Assembly (NCBI RefSeq): GCF_001039355.2
Contig: NW_019775547.1
Coordinates: 103,085-167,084 of the forward strand
DNA from: Lingula anatina
Lineage: Eukaryota; Brachiopoda; Lingulata; Lingulida; Lingulidae
Direction of reading: 5' to 3'
Length of the DNA: 64,000 nt
Position numbers and translations under genes: made by a program. Positions 38,006 through 48,888 of this stretch are shown in pieces (within the stretch, counting starts at the first letter, position 1; each line of letters opens with the position of its first letter). The notes beneath the pieces were generated by a model, which saw only the letters and a list, made by a program, of their open reading frames with translations, did not search any database and was not told the origin of the DNA.

Positions 38006-39087
38006 CGTCAGAATCTCGTTCTGAAAAACAAAATGTCTGCGCCCTTTTAATTGTGTGGAGAGCAGGAATAGCGCCAAGTCGGTTTGAAATTTCCATATTT
38101 AAGAGAGGAAGTGGGATTCAAGAGTTGTGTCAGTTGAAAAAATATAACGTTTACTATCAAAGGTACCGTTGTTTGAATACTACATAGTTCAAAACCTTCG
38201 ATTTTTCACACATTGTGATATGAGGGAATTAAAAGTTATGAAATAAATTACCTAACTGGGTTTTGAAGGGCAAACTGGTACAGCTGCCTGCAGACAGTTT
38301 ATGTATCAGACATGAGTTTTTTTCCCGCGGAACGCGAAATTCCGCGTTTTTTAATTCAATTCTGAAGATTTCTGAGATTCGCCAAAATCTGCAATAAAAT
38401 GATAAATGTTCACGGTTTTTTAAAACCTAGGCTCATGCGTCATGTGTAGTATTTCGCTGGCTTGTGTTTATAAAAAGATAATGGGAGGGTGGGGCTCTCA
38501 ATCACAACTGCATAGCATGAAATCCAAGTATTACTAATGGAGGACTTGCAATTTTTGGTATGTACACAAGCGTGCACACACAGAGACACACATACACATA
38601 CTAGATCTGGCAAAAAATAAAAAATAAAAAATCGGCCCCATAACTCAAAAACATCCTATACTGCAAACGAGCGCAAGCATCTTGATTCCATAACTCGCCT
38701 ATAGTCGCCCAATATAATACATTGTAGCCTCTATGTGATATCGCTATGTGCAATACGCAATGCTTAAGACTTACTCGGCCCAAACCAGTTTGCGCACCCA
38801 CCACACAAAACAAATGAATCTCTCCTTACTCTTGGCTCTTTTGACAAGAAAACTGTTGGCTTTACAAGAGTGTGTGAGAGTTAAGATGAGAGGTTATCAA
38901 AGTAAAAATGAAAATTGAGAACCCCAAGTTTCATGGTGAATGTATGTACAAGCTATGATTTTGTCTATGCTTCTTTTGCTCTATCCTGTATCAGGCTGTA
39001 TGACATATTTACACTTGCAGTATCCATCGCAACTGTCATATCGTTAACAATATCTCTCCATTTCAGAAATCCACTAGACTGTGCACC

Positions 39088-39297
39088 ATGTCAAGAATCT
39101 GGCAGCGTCTGAAGGGATTGAAATTCAGTGAGGAATTCGTCAATATGGTTGTTCCGTCATTCATAACTGCAGCATCTCTGTACCAGGGCTTGAAGCACGT
39201 CTATGGTTTGGACAGAATGAGGAGCAACTATGAGAAGAAGGACTCTCGTGGGAAACCAGTCGGTATTGATGAAGCCACTGAAGCTCTGATCAGTCAG
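39088..39297 (+). CDS. TMEM177: TMEM177 coding exon 1
   Basis: 70 codons from ATG to CAG|GTAGGC, phase 0. It holds the N-terminal MSRIWQRLKG and the hydrophobic VVPSFITAASLYQGL. Confidence 0.88.
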
Positions 39298-42050
39298 GTA
39301 GGCTGAAAACCCAATTCCATACCTAGATCTTTCTAGCAGGATCGATCCAGCATTGAGGGGTTTCTTGCTATATTACATTCAGCTCGCGTGCCAGACATCT
39401 ATGCTGTTTATGCTGAATGCAATTTAGCAAGGATCCCCTCGGAGATAGATCTATCTTGTTAGTACAATAGATATATGGGAATGGTCTCTAACACCCCATT
39501 TCCATAGATTTTTAGATCGATCTATCCCTGTGGGGAGTCTCACTAGATTACTGTCAGCTTGGTCGGCTTAAGCGTCTGTCCCGCCTACTAAACGCTGTAA
39601 GGGGGTAATTAACTATGGTGCCCACTCAGCTGACTGCAATTTAGCGCGAACCCCCAGGGAGTTAGGTCGATCTAAATCTTAATCTTTAGATCGATCTAAA
39701 TCTCTGGGAAAGCACCCTAAGGGTCATGTGTTCAGAAATGCTGCAAAAATGGGGAAAAGTAGCTTTAAGAAAATGCACGAAAGTAACAGAAGTTTGAACT
39801 GTAGGGACGCAGAATGAGTGTTATGTATAGAGTTCAGAATTCTACTTAATGGGAAATTTGTTTTCTCACTATGTGGTTTCCCAAACTTGAAGGTAAATTC
39901 ATTGATATTGAAGTGACAGTGTTGACAACTCAAAATCAGTTCAATTGTAGGTTTTGTGATAAGTAAGATCCATTTCAAAGTAAGATCAGGCATTAGATTC
40001 AAAATTGTCAGTATAGATCTTAGTAAATGCACTGAGTTCACAGTTCTGCTAATAGTGCATTTATTTATAACATCCAGGTATTAAGAAGGAGGAATCTTGT
40101 TCCCTATGAAGAAGCTGGGTTGGAATTCTTCTACAGTGACACAAAGGGACCAGTGTGTATGGGCGCTCTCGGGTGTCGAGGTGGTGCTTACATAGGTTTG
40201 TACACTGTTTTACTCATGATAAAAAAAATTCTGAGGAGTTTTTCTTTAAAACTATGAGACATGACATTTTAGCTTTTTTGATTGCTTGATTGACAGGCCA
40301 GATCAAAACTTCATGCTTACTCTATGATATTTTAACCCTTTGTTCATGGGCCTACTGACTCACAGATTGTAATGATATCTTTTACTGCACAAAACGCAAT
40401 GCAATATTCCAATGGTTTGAGACAGATTTACAGATACCCTGTTCACAATATCGCCATTTATCAAAATAAATGGTGAATTGGGTCCCAATTTGATTATTGC
40501 AGTAGTCTGAAGGTATAAGGATTTTTGTCAACCCATTTCTCATAATCCTGCTAGTGAGCTGGATTTTCTTCAGGGACTCAAATAACTTACTGTGCATGCG
40601 TGTAGAAAAGTGTGGGTATCTATGAACGCTTGTTTATTACTTGAGCAATTGCACCAAACATATTTGGAGATCACCACTCACTACCACATGGGGAAACGTA
40701 TTCTGCCATCTGAAAAGTTCCAAGAATGCTGGAATGTCTTTTGAGTTGCACTCGCCGTCACAAATAAAAACAGAAGGCAAAAGCTGTGTACGAATAGAGA
40801 TGTTAAGTCCCCATATTTTATTTTTTTATTTATTTATTTTATCATTATTATTATTATTTTTTTTTTTTTGGTATTTTGAGTTGTGCAATGTGGAGCATAT
40901 GTGAGTGTTCATTACATCTTTTTAGCCATTTATACACAAGGGAATGAAAAACCTGTTACGCCTGAGTCTTCAGTCTTAAAGGGTCGATATGGCTTTATTT
41001 GTGTACTATTTGTCCTATTTTCTTTTAGCAAAAGATATTTTATATCTGATGTTCAAGCCAAACCTTATTTATGTAGGGAAAAAATACTCCAGCATGCAAA
41101 TTATTGCTGGACTCATCCCTGTACTTACATATGATGTTTTGGACCATTTTTTTTTTTTTTTTTTTTTATTTATATAAATTCTGAAGGAGTCATGGATTGC
41201 AAAGAAAATAATTTTAGCAGGATGTTTAGACATAAAAATATGACCCAGAAACATTTTTGTATGCACATGGCATACCCTCAGTCCACTGAAAGAAGACAAA
41301 ATTGACATGAATCTTGAAACTATTTTTATTTCAAAAATTAATTTTCTTCTTTCACCAGGTCTGCCATTCTTTATGGCGTATAAGAGTGTCGATGACGTAG
41401 TGAAGAGCGAAACACTGGTACTCCGAGGCAAAACATCCCACGACATTTATCAGATAGATTGGGAAGACCCTCTCTCCCTGGAGATGGCCAACTCTCTTGT
41501 CCTTTCGGATAAGGCAAAGATGTTTCTGATTGCACGGGAAATCTTCAACGTCAGTACATATGCTCCCTTGGTCAACGCTGTAGCTGTGGGTGCTTCTGGA
41601 TTGATGACGTACTCCATTTATAGGCACAACTTCTACAGAGCCAGATTGGTTGGTTGGACTGGGCATGTATTTTTTCTCTCTTTGGCTGCACTGGTAGGTG
41701 GCATTATGTACACCGTAATCACTGATAACTACAACTGTTGGCTGCAGGGCTGGACGAATAAAAAGGCAGCCATGTTGGGGACGGAGTACGCCGAGGGAGG
41801 TGTGGAACTCTTCGAGAGTATATTAAATTTGAATAAGATCACGAGAGAAATGATGGACGCGGCCGATTATTACAACAAGGAGGGGAATGTTAACTACCCA
41901 TGGTACAGGAATCCATTTTTACCAATTACATTACAACGAGACGGTGTCAGGAAAATCCTGGATGATCTGCGAGCTGGGGTTGTTCAACCGACTGAGTATC
42001 CTGACAAAGACTACGATGCCCCAAGATTAAAGAGAGCGAGACAGCTTTGA
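39088..42050 (+). CDS. TMEM177: Transmembrane protein 177 (mitochondrial COX20/COX2 biogenesis factor)
   Basis: Joined exons 39088-39297, 40078-40195 and 41359-42050 give 1020 nt, 339 residues plus TGA (human 311). All introns are GT..AG and the phases match. Recognition rests on IDWEDPLSLEMANSLVLS and KAKMFLIAREI, which align with the human VDWRSP...LTLSREAQKFALAREV block, and on AEGGVELFESIL against human ACGGVEFYEKLL. Two clear membrane helices lie at about residues 177-196 and 207-231. A weaker hydrophobic stretch near residues 20-38 fits the family's N-terminal segment. Human TMEM177 is a mitochondrial inner-membrane protein that stabilises COX20 during COX2 maturation. The start has a good context (ACCATGT), and an acceptor (TTTCAG at 39061-39066) shows a non-coding 5' exon further upstream, not located. 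It lies head to head with EPB41L5. A MITE starts 16 bp after the stop. Confidence 0.9.
39309..39488. mobile_element. MITE family C, copy 1
   Basis: About 180 bp immediately after the TMEM177 exon 1 donor. The right end ATATATGGGAATGGTCTC and internal CCCCTCGGAGATAGATC are shared with the copy at 42066. The next element (family A, copy 6) begins directly beyond the TAA at 39489-39491. Confidence 0.65.
39492..39717. mobile_element. MITE family A, copy 6
   Basis: 226-bp element flanked by TAA at 39489-39491 and 39718-39720, in TMEM177 intron 1. Ends are CACCCCATTTCCATAG and CTCTGGGAAAGCACCC. Confidence 0.85.
40078..40195 (+). CDS. TMEM177: TMEM177 coding exon 2
   Basis: 118 nt encoding NLVPYEEAGLEFFYSDTKGP and CMGALGCRGGAYI. 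The acceptor is ACATCCAG and the donor G|GTTTGT is weak but keeps the frame with exon 3. Human TMEM177 has the comparable F.F.PVSAGFPRLPAGAVVGIPASF region. Confidence 0.85.
41359..42050 (+). CDS. TMEM177: TMEM177 coding exon 3
   Basis: 692 nt with acceptor TTTCACCAG, reading GLPFFMAYKS through both membrane helices to PRLKRARQL and TGA. This exon carries nearly all of the recognisable similarity to TMEM177. Confidence 0.92.
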
Positions 42051-42065
42051 ACTGTACAGTATTTA

Positions 42066-42316
42066 GAGACCATTCCCAGACCCTATCGTATTAACTGTGG
42101 ATCGTTCTATCTATGAGGGGATTCTTGCTAATTGCTTTCAGCTTAAGCTGCTCTAATGTCTGGCTACTGAAGCTGTTAGGGGGGAATTAACTATAGTTTA
42201 GCAGCTTCAGTAGGCCTACCAGTCATCTGAGCCACTTAAGCTGAAAGCAATATAGGGAGAAACCCCTTGGAGATGGGTGGTGCCTGTCAGATAGGTCACA
42301 GTATGGGAGCCCAGTC
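42066..42316. mobile_element. MITE family C, copy 2, in the TMEM177 3' UTR
   Basis: 251-bp element flanked by TTA at 42063-42065 and 42317-42319. Ends are GAGACCATTCCCAGACC and TATGGGAGCCCAGTC, with palindromic arms around TCAGCTTAAGCTG. It starts 16 bp after the TMEM177 stop, so it forms much of the 3' UTR. The first plausible poly(A) signal, ATTAAA at 42383, lies beyond it. Confidence 0.8.
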
Positions 42317-42382
42317 TTAGTGAATGTTATACTATGAACTGTTATAAATCTCAAAGTGTACATTTTCATTTTTCCAGTTGTT

Positions 42383-42388
42383 ATTAAA
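42383..42388 (+). terminator. Possible TMEM177 poly(A) signal (ATTAAA)
   Basis: A variant hexamer about 330 bp after the stop codon, downstream of the MITE. It was chosen by position only. Confidence 0.35.
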
Positions 42389-42623
42389 ATGAAGGGAAAT
42401 TATAACTACAGCTCATACTAGACACACTGGAACAGCGTGATTCTTCTTTACTTCCGAGTTGTTTTCATTTGTGACTTATTGGCATTTTCAACGGGTGACT
42501 TAAAACCTCCATGGAGCTGCAGTATTGTGCTAGTTGCATTACCTGAATGTCTGCAGTAACATTTGTACCCTCTGAAATCTGGGGTCTCTAAAATAGCATA
42601 CAAAACTGAAGTATTGTATGGGA

Positions 42624-42722
42624 CCATGCTCAGACCCTATTGTACTAACTGTGGATTGAACTATCTATCTCCGAGGGGATTCTGGCTTAATTGCAATCAA
42701 CTGAAGCAGCTTAGATGTCTGT
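42624..42722. mobile_element. MITE family C, fragment
   Basis: Matches the left part of the 42066 copy (CCATGCTCAGACCCTATTGT, AACTGTGGATTGAACTATCT). The right half is missing. Confidence 0.6.
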
Positions 42723-43109
42723 CAGACCATAACATATTACACTGGTCTACCAAAATGTAAAAAATGTAACGATAAAATGAAAAAACTCGTTATTTGAATA
42801 GAATTGAATGGTTGGAAAGTGAAAACATAAACCATCAAAATCGACCAAGTACTCGTATTTAAGTCAAATTGAAAATAAAAACATGCATGCACTGATATGT
42901 TTCATTATGAAAACCTCAGATAAGGAAACAGAACTCTGACTAGGCTATCATTCTTATTTTAGTCTATTTATTTATTTTATTCCTTTAACATATACAAAAG
43001 TTTTGAGATGGGAAAATATCAATAGAACAATTTTAAATGTCCCATTTGCTCCAATATGAGATTCTGAACATAGACGCTAATCACCAGTCACCTCTGCCTC
43101 CGTCCTCTC

Positions 43110-43380
43110 TTGTCTCCCACTGCAAAAACGATAATGGTTTCTCAGCGTCAGAATCGAATCTGAAAAATGACACTAGTTTCTGGCTGCTAGAATCGTTTTT
43201 GAAAAAGGACAGTAGTTTCTGGTTGCCAGAATTGTTTATTTTTATTGAATAAAAGCAAAGTTAGTCAACCATTCAACAAGGCGAGACACTCAGGGACACA
43301 CGTGCGCACTGTGTCAGATCGAATCTGAAAAGCGACACCAATTTCTGGTTGCCAGAATCGTTTTTGAAAAAGTGAAATGG
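43110..43380. repeat. Degenerate ~50-bp direct repeats
   Basis: A block with GACACTAGTTTCTGGCTGC and GAATCGTTTTTGAAAAA recurs about four times with changes at 43120-43245 and 43315-43375. No coding signal is seen. Confidence 0.6.
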
Positions 43381-44090
43381 ATTCAAACTTTATTTTTATG
43401 ACCAAGCGTACGTTATAAGTACAAGTATTTCTGTCATACATATATGATATTGCTTTTTTTTAACTTTAACCTCATACATAAATTGCTATGAAAACGAAAT
43501 TAAAGGGTGGGAAAATTGCATGGTTATCCAATCCCACTGGGCTGAGTCAGCTCAGATAGAAATTCAATTTTGGGGTCAGGCTCTCACTTACTGTCTACCA
43601 GCACACTGCATGTGCTGTGTTTGACCCATTTGTCCTAGATTTTATTTAAAGAAGTTTACAGACAACAAAAGCTCTAGACATTATGACAATTTGGCAAACA
43701 TTTCGAAATGAGCGCTAGTTGAGTTTGCATTTTGTTGATCATATCACCATATATATAAAAGACTAATTATACGGATAGTATTCAGATATACTACGCCACA
43801 ATACACAACTGTGTGACTATATATCCAAGAAACACTACAGTAATGTCTTATAAGAAACACAGTTAAGCAAGACATCCTTTCCAAAAAGCAGCCATATGAT
43901 AAAAGTAATACAGACTTAATATATTATTACATATAGCAAAGTACACATTTTAAGTGCTGTATCTAAAAAAAATTAACTTTTGTGTCGTAAGATCTGATTT
44001 TAAACTTTGTACATACAAAAAATCATACAACATACACGTCTGCATTGATATGGCATACTTAAAGATAGAGAAACTAAAACCCCCCCCCCC

Positions 44091-44321
44091 NNNNNNNNNN
44101 NNNNNNNNNNNNNNNNNNNNNNNNNNNNNNNNNNNNNNNNNNNNNNNNNNNNNNNNNNNNNNNNNNNNNNNNNNNNNNNNNNNNNNNNNNNNNNNNNNNN
44201 NNNNNNNNNNNNNNNNNNNNNNNNNNNNNNNNNNNNNNNNNNNNNNNNNNNNNNNNNNNNNNNNNNNNNNNNNNNNNNNNNNNNNNNNNNNNNNNNNNNN
44301 NNNNNNNNNNNNNNNNNNNNN
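44091..44321. other. Assembly gap (231 N) flanked by repeated sequence
   Basis: Both sides carry the same motif: CATACTTAAA, GATAGAGAAACT, then AAAAC and a poly-C run. The left copy reads into the gap and the right copy follows it. The gap therefore probably hides an overlap or a poly-C stall, not unique sequence. Confidence 0.9.
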
Positions 44322-44423
44322 CATACTTAAACCGATAGAGAAACTGAAAAACCCCCCCCCCCCCCCCCCCCCACCTCCTGTGCTGTCCATGTGGTACAGT
44401 GCTGCCAAAAGATATTACATACT

Positions 44424-44564
44424 CAGTGGCGGATTTAGGTCAGATTTTCAAGTTTACATTGACGGGTATCTAATTTTTCTGTCGGAAGACGGTCAAAAAA
44501 TGGAGGATGGATCAACAAACATAATATGGAAGACTGTCAGAAAATATCTCTGGATCCACCCCTG
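44424..44564. mobile_element. Short TIR element with CAGTGGCGGAT ends
   Basis: 141 bp with ends CAGTGGCGGATTTAGG and CTGGATCCACCCCTG, flanked by ATACT on both sides (44419-44423 and 44565-44569). These termini are common in widespread animal MITEs. A lone related end (CTGGATCCGCCCCT) lies at 51288-51301. Confidence 0.6.
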
Positions 44565-44809
44565 ATACTGATACAACAAGTTTTTTTTTTTTTTTTCAGC
44601 CTTCTTGTAACCTTAAGGGTGTCCAGGGGAGAAAGAGTACAACCAGGTACCACCCAGTAAAACTGAATCTAAAAGACAAAAAAAAATACACATGTACAGT
44701 AATTAAAGCCAAAACACTACATTTCTAAATAGATGATATAATTCTGCCTGTATTTATGATGTATCTCTGTCTTTTTAACCAAATACAGTCTGGTTTTATA
44801 ATACAGTTA

Positions 44810-45022
44810 GACTGCATTCCCACAGATTTTAGATCAATCTATCCCGTGGGGAGTCTCACTAGATTGCTGTCAGATTAGCCGGCTTAAATGTCTGTCCCGC
44901 CTACTAAAAGTTGTAAGGAGGTATTTAACATTCGTACATGCTCGGCCGACAGCAATTTAGCTTGAACCCCCAGGGAGTTAGGTCATCAAGATGGATCGAT
45001 CTAAATCTGTATGAACCCAGTC
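44810..45022. mobile_element. MITE family A, copy 7
   Basis: 213-bp element flanked by TTA at 44807-44809 and 45023-45025, in the TMEM177 to membrane-protein intergenic region. It is more diverged than the copies in EPB41L5. Confidence 0.8.
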
Positions 45023-45550
45023 TTACTGTTTCTCAGACCTGACCACTTCCTAAATTAAGTATACATAACTGGCATCATGTTGAATCAAATGAATAACTTG
45101 TTACCTAATTCATGGAATATTTATAATCATTACAATGCCAATCAGGTAAACATTAAGAGAAAAAAGGGTTTATGAAAGAACTGTGTAACTATTATTCATC
45201 AACACAGTTAAAGACATGTATGAAATGTTTTAAAGGGTAAAATAATATAGCTTAGAAAGAAACATATTTGACCACCAGTTTACATGTATTTGTGACAAAT
45301 AGAAAACAACTGGATCTTTCAAATATTGCTTTTAACTTGGGGTCTGCATTTTTCTTCAAATAAAGACTTGTATCCTGTCATTTAGAAAGAATTTGTTCCA
45401 TTCAAATCAGAAATAGTTTTCTTCTTTGAAACAAAGAAATACAGCTGATTTCTATAAAGCTTTTGCCTTAATGAAGATCAATTGTGGTTGTTTTGTCAGC
45501 AACATTGAGAAAAAAAACAAAATGAAATCTAAACAAAAATACACTCCAAA

Positions 45551-45556
<6 letters not shown>

Positions 45557-45581
<25 letters not shown>

Positions 45582-45610
45582 TTTTATTTATTATTATTAT
45601 TTTTTTTATT

Positions 45611-45646
<36 letters not shown>

Positions 45647-45660
45647 TTTTTTTTTTTTTG
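45557..45660. repeat. (ATT)n/(TTTA)n low-complexity tract
   Basis: T/A-rich trinucleotide and tetranucleotide runs about 100 bp beyond the stop of the minus-strand gene. AATAAA-type hexamers for that gene could lie in it, but cannot be chosen reliably. Confidence 0.9.
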
Positions 45661-45764
45661 TCTATAAAAGAACTTTAGCACTCAATTTCATCACTGGGAT
45701 TGAAGAATTTGAAACAAAATACAGCTGATGGCCTGGTAAAACTCAACACCTAAAATCACCTTCA

Positions 45765-46085
45765 TTACTTCTCCCTCTTAGCATCACCTCCACTCAAGAC
45801 ACAACTTTCATAATTTTCTCCGATTGGGAAAATTCTTTTCTCCACCCAGTCTGGTGTTGAGACAGGATTACTCCAGGCGTACAGCGGGTTGTGCAGAATA
45901 AAATAGACCAGGCAATGTGTTATAAACAGGGATATGATCACTTCCACTGTGGTGAGGTACTTGCCCAGTAAGTAGCAGTTGATGGTGTGGACAAGCACGT
46001 CATATGTGGTGCCAAACACTGCCAACAATTCCCAGCGTTTTTTGTGATGACTGCGTTGCCAATCAAGAGAGCTCCAGCTTATCAG
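45765..46085 (-). CDS. Uncharacterised membrane protein, exon 2 and stop
   Basis: 106 codons and a stop, in frame with exon 1. It encodes LISWSSLDWQRSHHKKRWEL and the last two helices. Confidence 0.62.
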   Translation of the reverse strand: MISWSSLDWQRSHHKKRWELLAVFGTTYDVLVHTINCYLLGKYLTTVEVIISLFITHCLVYFILHNPLYAWSNPVSTPDWVEKRIFPIGENYESCVLSGGDAKREK

Positions 46086-46783
46086 CTAAAATGATAACAT
46101 AGATTTGGTCAAAATCACATAATTGTAATTTGTATTGGTCAAACTAAACATATTTACTTTACGCAATCACTACCAGTAAATACTGTAGTATAGTCAAGGC
46201 AAATGACATGACAAAAGGCTAAAACTTCATATTTGGAAAATAGAAATTTGAATTTTGAGTTACCATTGGTGTGATTATTATTATTATTATTTATAATTTA
46301 TTTATTTGTTTATTTTATTTTTATTTTATTTTTTGTCATTGTGTTTCATGCAAGGAACCAATATCAAATATGTAGTTTCTAAACTAAAGAAAATTCATTT
46401 TATACCCATGTCATTTCTGGATAACAAAAATTCTATTGAAAGAAAAATTTCTGAAATATAATTTCATTTCAGTCATCTTTAAAAAAATCCAATAAGTAAA
46501 TAAATGGATACAAAAGTACCTTCTTGCAAAGGGAAGAGGAATCCCAGGTTAGGACATAGTACCCATGCAGAATGTTATGAATTGCTGCTAACCACTTAAG
46601 TTTTCCAATAAACAAGACGTTTATCGTAAACACTGTCATAGCTTCAACAAGGAAATAGCAACGCTGTCGCACAATATCTTTGCGTGGTAACAAACGCATG
46701 CGAAATATGATTGACATATGGATTATGAAATGATATACTTCCAAGCAGAACAAAAATGCAGCTGGTAGGCTCATCGAATCCAT
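45765..46783 (-). CDS. Uncharacterised multi-pass membrane protein, two exons
   Basis: Joined exons 46783-46520 and 46085-45765 (264 + 321 nt) give 194 residues plus stop. The donor is AAG|GTACTT, the acceptor ATTTTAG, both in phase 0. Hydropathy by eye shows four or five membrane helices: about residues 7-26 (AAFLFCLEVYHFIIHMSIIF), 43-60 (FLVEAMTVFTINVLFIG), 68-80, 111-130 (VFGTTYDVLVHTINCYLLG) and 134-153 (VEVIISLFITHCLVYFIL). Histidines recur in or near helices (IHNILHGYY, HTINCY, THCLVYF). The C-terminal tail is hydrophilic (GENYESCVLSGGDAKREK). The chosen start (GAAATGG) is in good context, and an acceptor 6 bp upstream implies a 5' leader exon. I do not recognise the family and assign no function. 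Confidence 0.6.
46520..46783 (-). CDS. Uncharacterised membrane protein, exon 1 (coding)
   Basis: 88 codons from ATG to AAG|GTACTT. The acceptor CTTTTACAG ends at 46790, so a 5' exon is expected upstream. Confidence 0.6.
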
Positions 46784-48606
46784 TTCAATCTGTAAAAGAG
46801 TAAAAAGAAAAAAATTGTTTAAAAGATATTCATAATATCATTTGTCAGTTATTTTGTTAATGGCTGATGTACTAGTACATACTGGTATCACAATGCTGTT
46901 TATCATTATGTAATTTTGCATTAAAATTGTCAAAAACCTTACTTTGTGCACTGCCACCACAAACATTATGAAAAGAAAACTACTTATTATTCTTCTTAAA
47001 AGAATGATTTGATGGTTTGATGATTTTAATTAAAATACCAATAACTAATAATATATTTTTCTTGATTTTCAGTTGTTGGCACTAAATAATATATGTGGGC
47101 TTACGATCAGATTAATTTGTCATAATACAACACTTGTGACAGTTTTTTTTTTATTATTATTATTATGCAAGTGCAAAAGGGAATCTTAACTGGCCCAGTG
47201 AATTTAATTGGGACGTGTCTTTAATGCAAAAACGATAATGGATCCAGTATAATTCTGTAAGAGGCCACTACTAGCAAATCCTGGAAATTATGTTATTATT
47301 ATATACTGCCATACACTTATATCAAATATTATAAAGAATATTGGATCAAACTTTTGCATTAACTATAGGAGTTCCATAACATCTTTTTTTATATATTTGT
47401 ATAAGGTGCAAATGGGATGCTGTTGGTATTTTTTTGAAACAGGTGTTTGGGAGATGTTTTTATTGTGAAAGTACTATAAGATTTATATGTGAATAAATAT
47501 ATTTTTGGTGTTTTTGGTACTACACTTTTTTAGTTTTCGCTGTTATTTAGTAGCCAACGACATTGCTTAAAACCGGGCATGATCGTGTAAAACTCCCAAC
47601 TTAATGTTTCACAGGTTTAATTTCGGTGGATTATAATTTATATATGCATGGCACAGTAAAACAGTACGCAGTAAACAAGTTATTCACTTCTGCAACTTAA
47701 AGGGATAGTAACTGTTCGTTTTTGCTATAATAATTTTTCCTGGAGTAAACAACAATTTTCCCATACTTACCAATGGTTAATGAATCCATTTCTACATTCA
47801 AAGTAAATCCTTTTTTTTTTTTGTATAGCCAGAAAAATAGCTATAACTGCGGTAAAACATGCAGAATATACTATATATCTATGAGTTGTTTACAATGTTT
47901 TTAAATAAATCTAATACGAAAAATCAGTTTTAAAGCAGAAAGCTGCTTGTGCTGTGGCAGTGACTTTCGATTGCAAGATATTCTTAGTTCAAACTTCAAA
48001 CTCCGCGTCGCGGAGGTCACTTATGGAAAAATTAGTTTTTCAGTCGGATGTTAAATCGTACGGAGCCCTTTCAGTCCCAGTCCAGCTGCCGTACGTCTTC
48101 CGTGTGGCTTCGGACCGATAAACTGATGTAGCACCTTATTTTATTTTTCACCAAAATGTGACAAGATTCTCTTTGTGTTATTTCCCTATTTTTTTTCTTT
48201 TTAAACAAATAAATAAATGGGGTGCGTATTTGTTACACCCACATAGCGATTGTGGTAGATTCTGCAATGAAACCTTTTAAGTTTAACTCACACTTCAATT
48301 AGTCACCTTTGCGCGATTCCAGCTGTTAAATATTGCATTGTCAAATTGCAGTTTTAAAACAGCTGGTAGGAATCATACAGGATAAAATACAGCACCTTTA
48401 GGTATTGGGTAAGCTGCATACAAAATCAAACATGTCCGATTTTTCAGGAAAAAAAACTGCCAAACCTGTTAACTCAACAGTCACGTTGCTCAAGATATGC
48501 GCAAAACAAAACCGAAAAGAGGTTTAATATTATCAGATATTTGCTTTTGTAATACTAGTTGTTATGGTTAGAATGAGCTATAAATTAATGAGACGCCTTA
48601 CCTTTT

Positions 48607-48720
48607 TGAATATGTTAATATATGTGTGCAGATAGTGAATTCCTCACATTTAGGTGGGGTTTTCGGATCTATTTCGATCGTTGATAGAAAGTCCCCTGAG
48701 ATGTTGACGACCATGAGTCT
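48607..48720 (-). other. Possible 5' leader exon of the membrane-protein gene
   Basis: A strong donor (AAAAAG|GTAAGG at 48607/48606) follows a stretch with one open frame (starting MVVNISGDFL). Spliced to the acceptor at 46790, that frame would run into a stop, so the exon is more likely untranslated, or unrelated. The transcript start is unknown. Confidence 0.3.
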
Positions 48721-48888
48721 TTCCCTAACTGTGAAATTAGGGTAAGTGAGATTGCTTAAGCACTTCTGCGTGTATTGATTTGGTTGTGATGATTACGTGG
48801 ATCTAGGTCATGTGTTTTATACCAGGACAATACATCTACCTGTAAAAACTTTTTTATGTCACAATAATATTAGTCTACAAACAGTTTC

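Noticed and set aside
43954-44565. Long frames crossing the gap
   Set aside because: They are made of unknown residues across Ns and have no real coding support.
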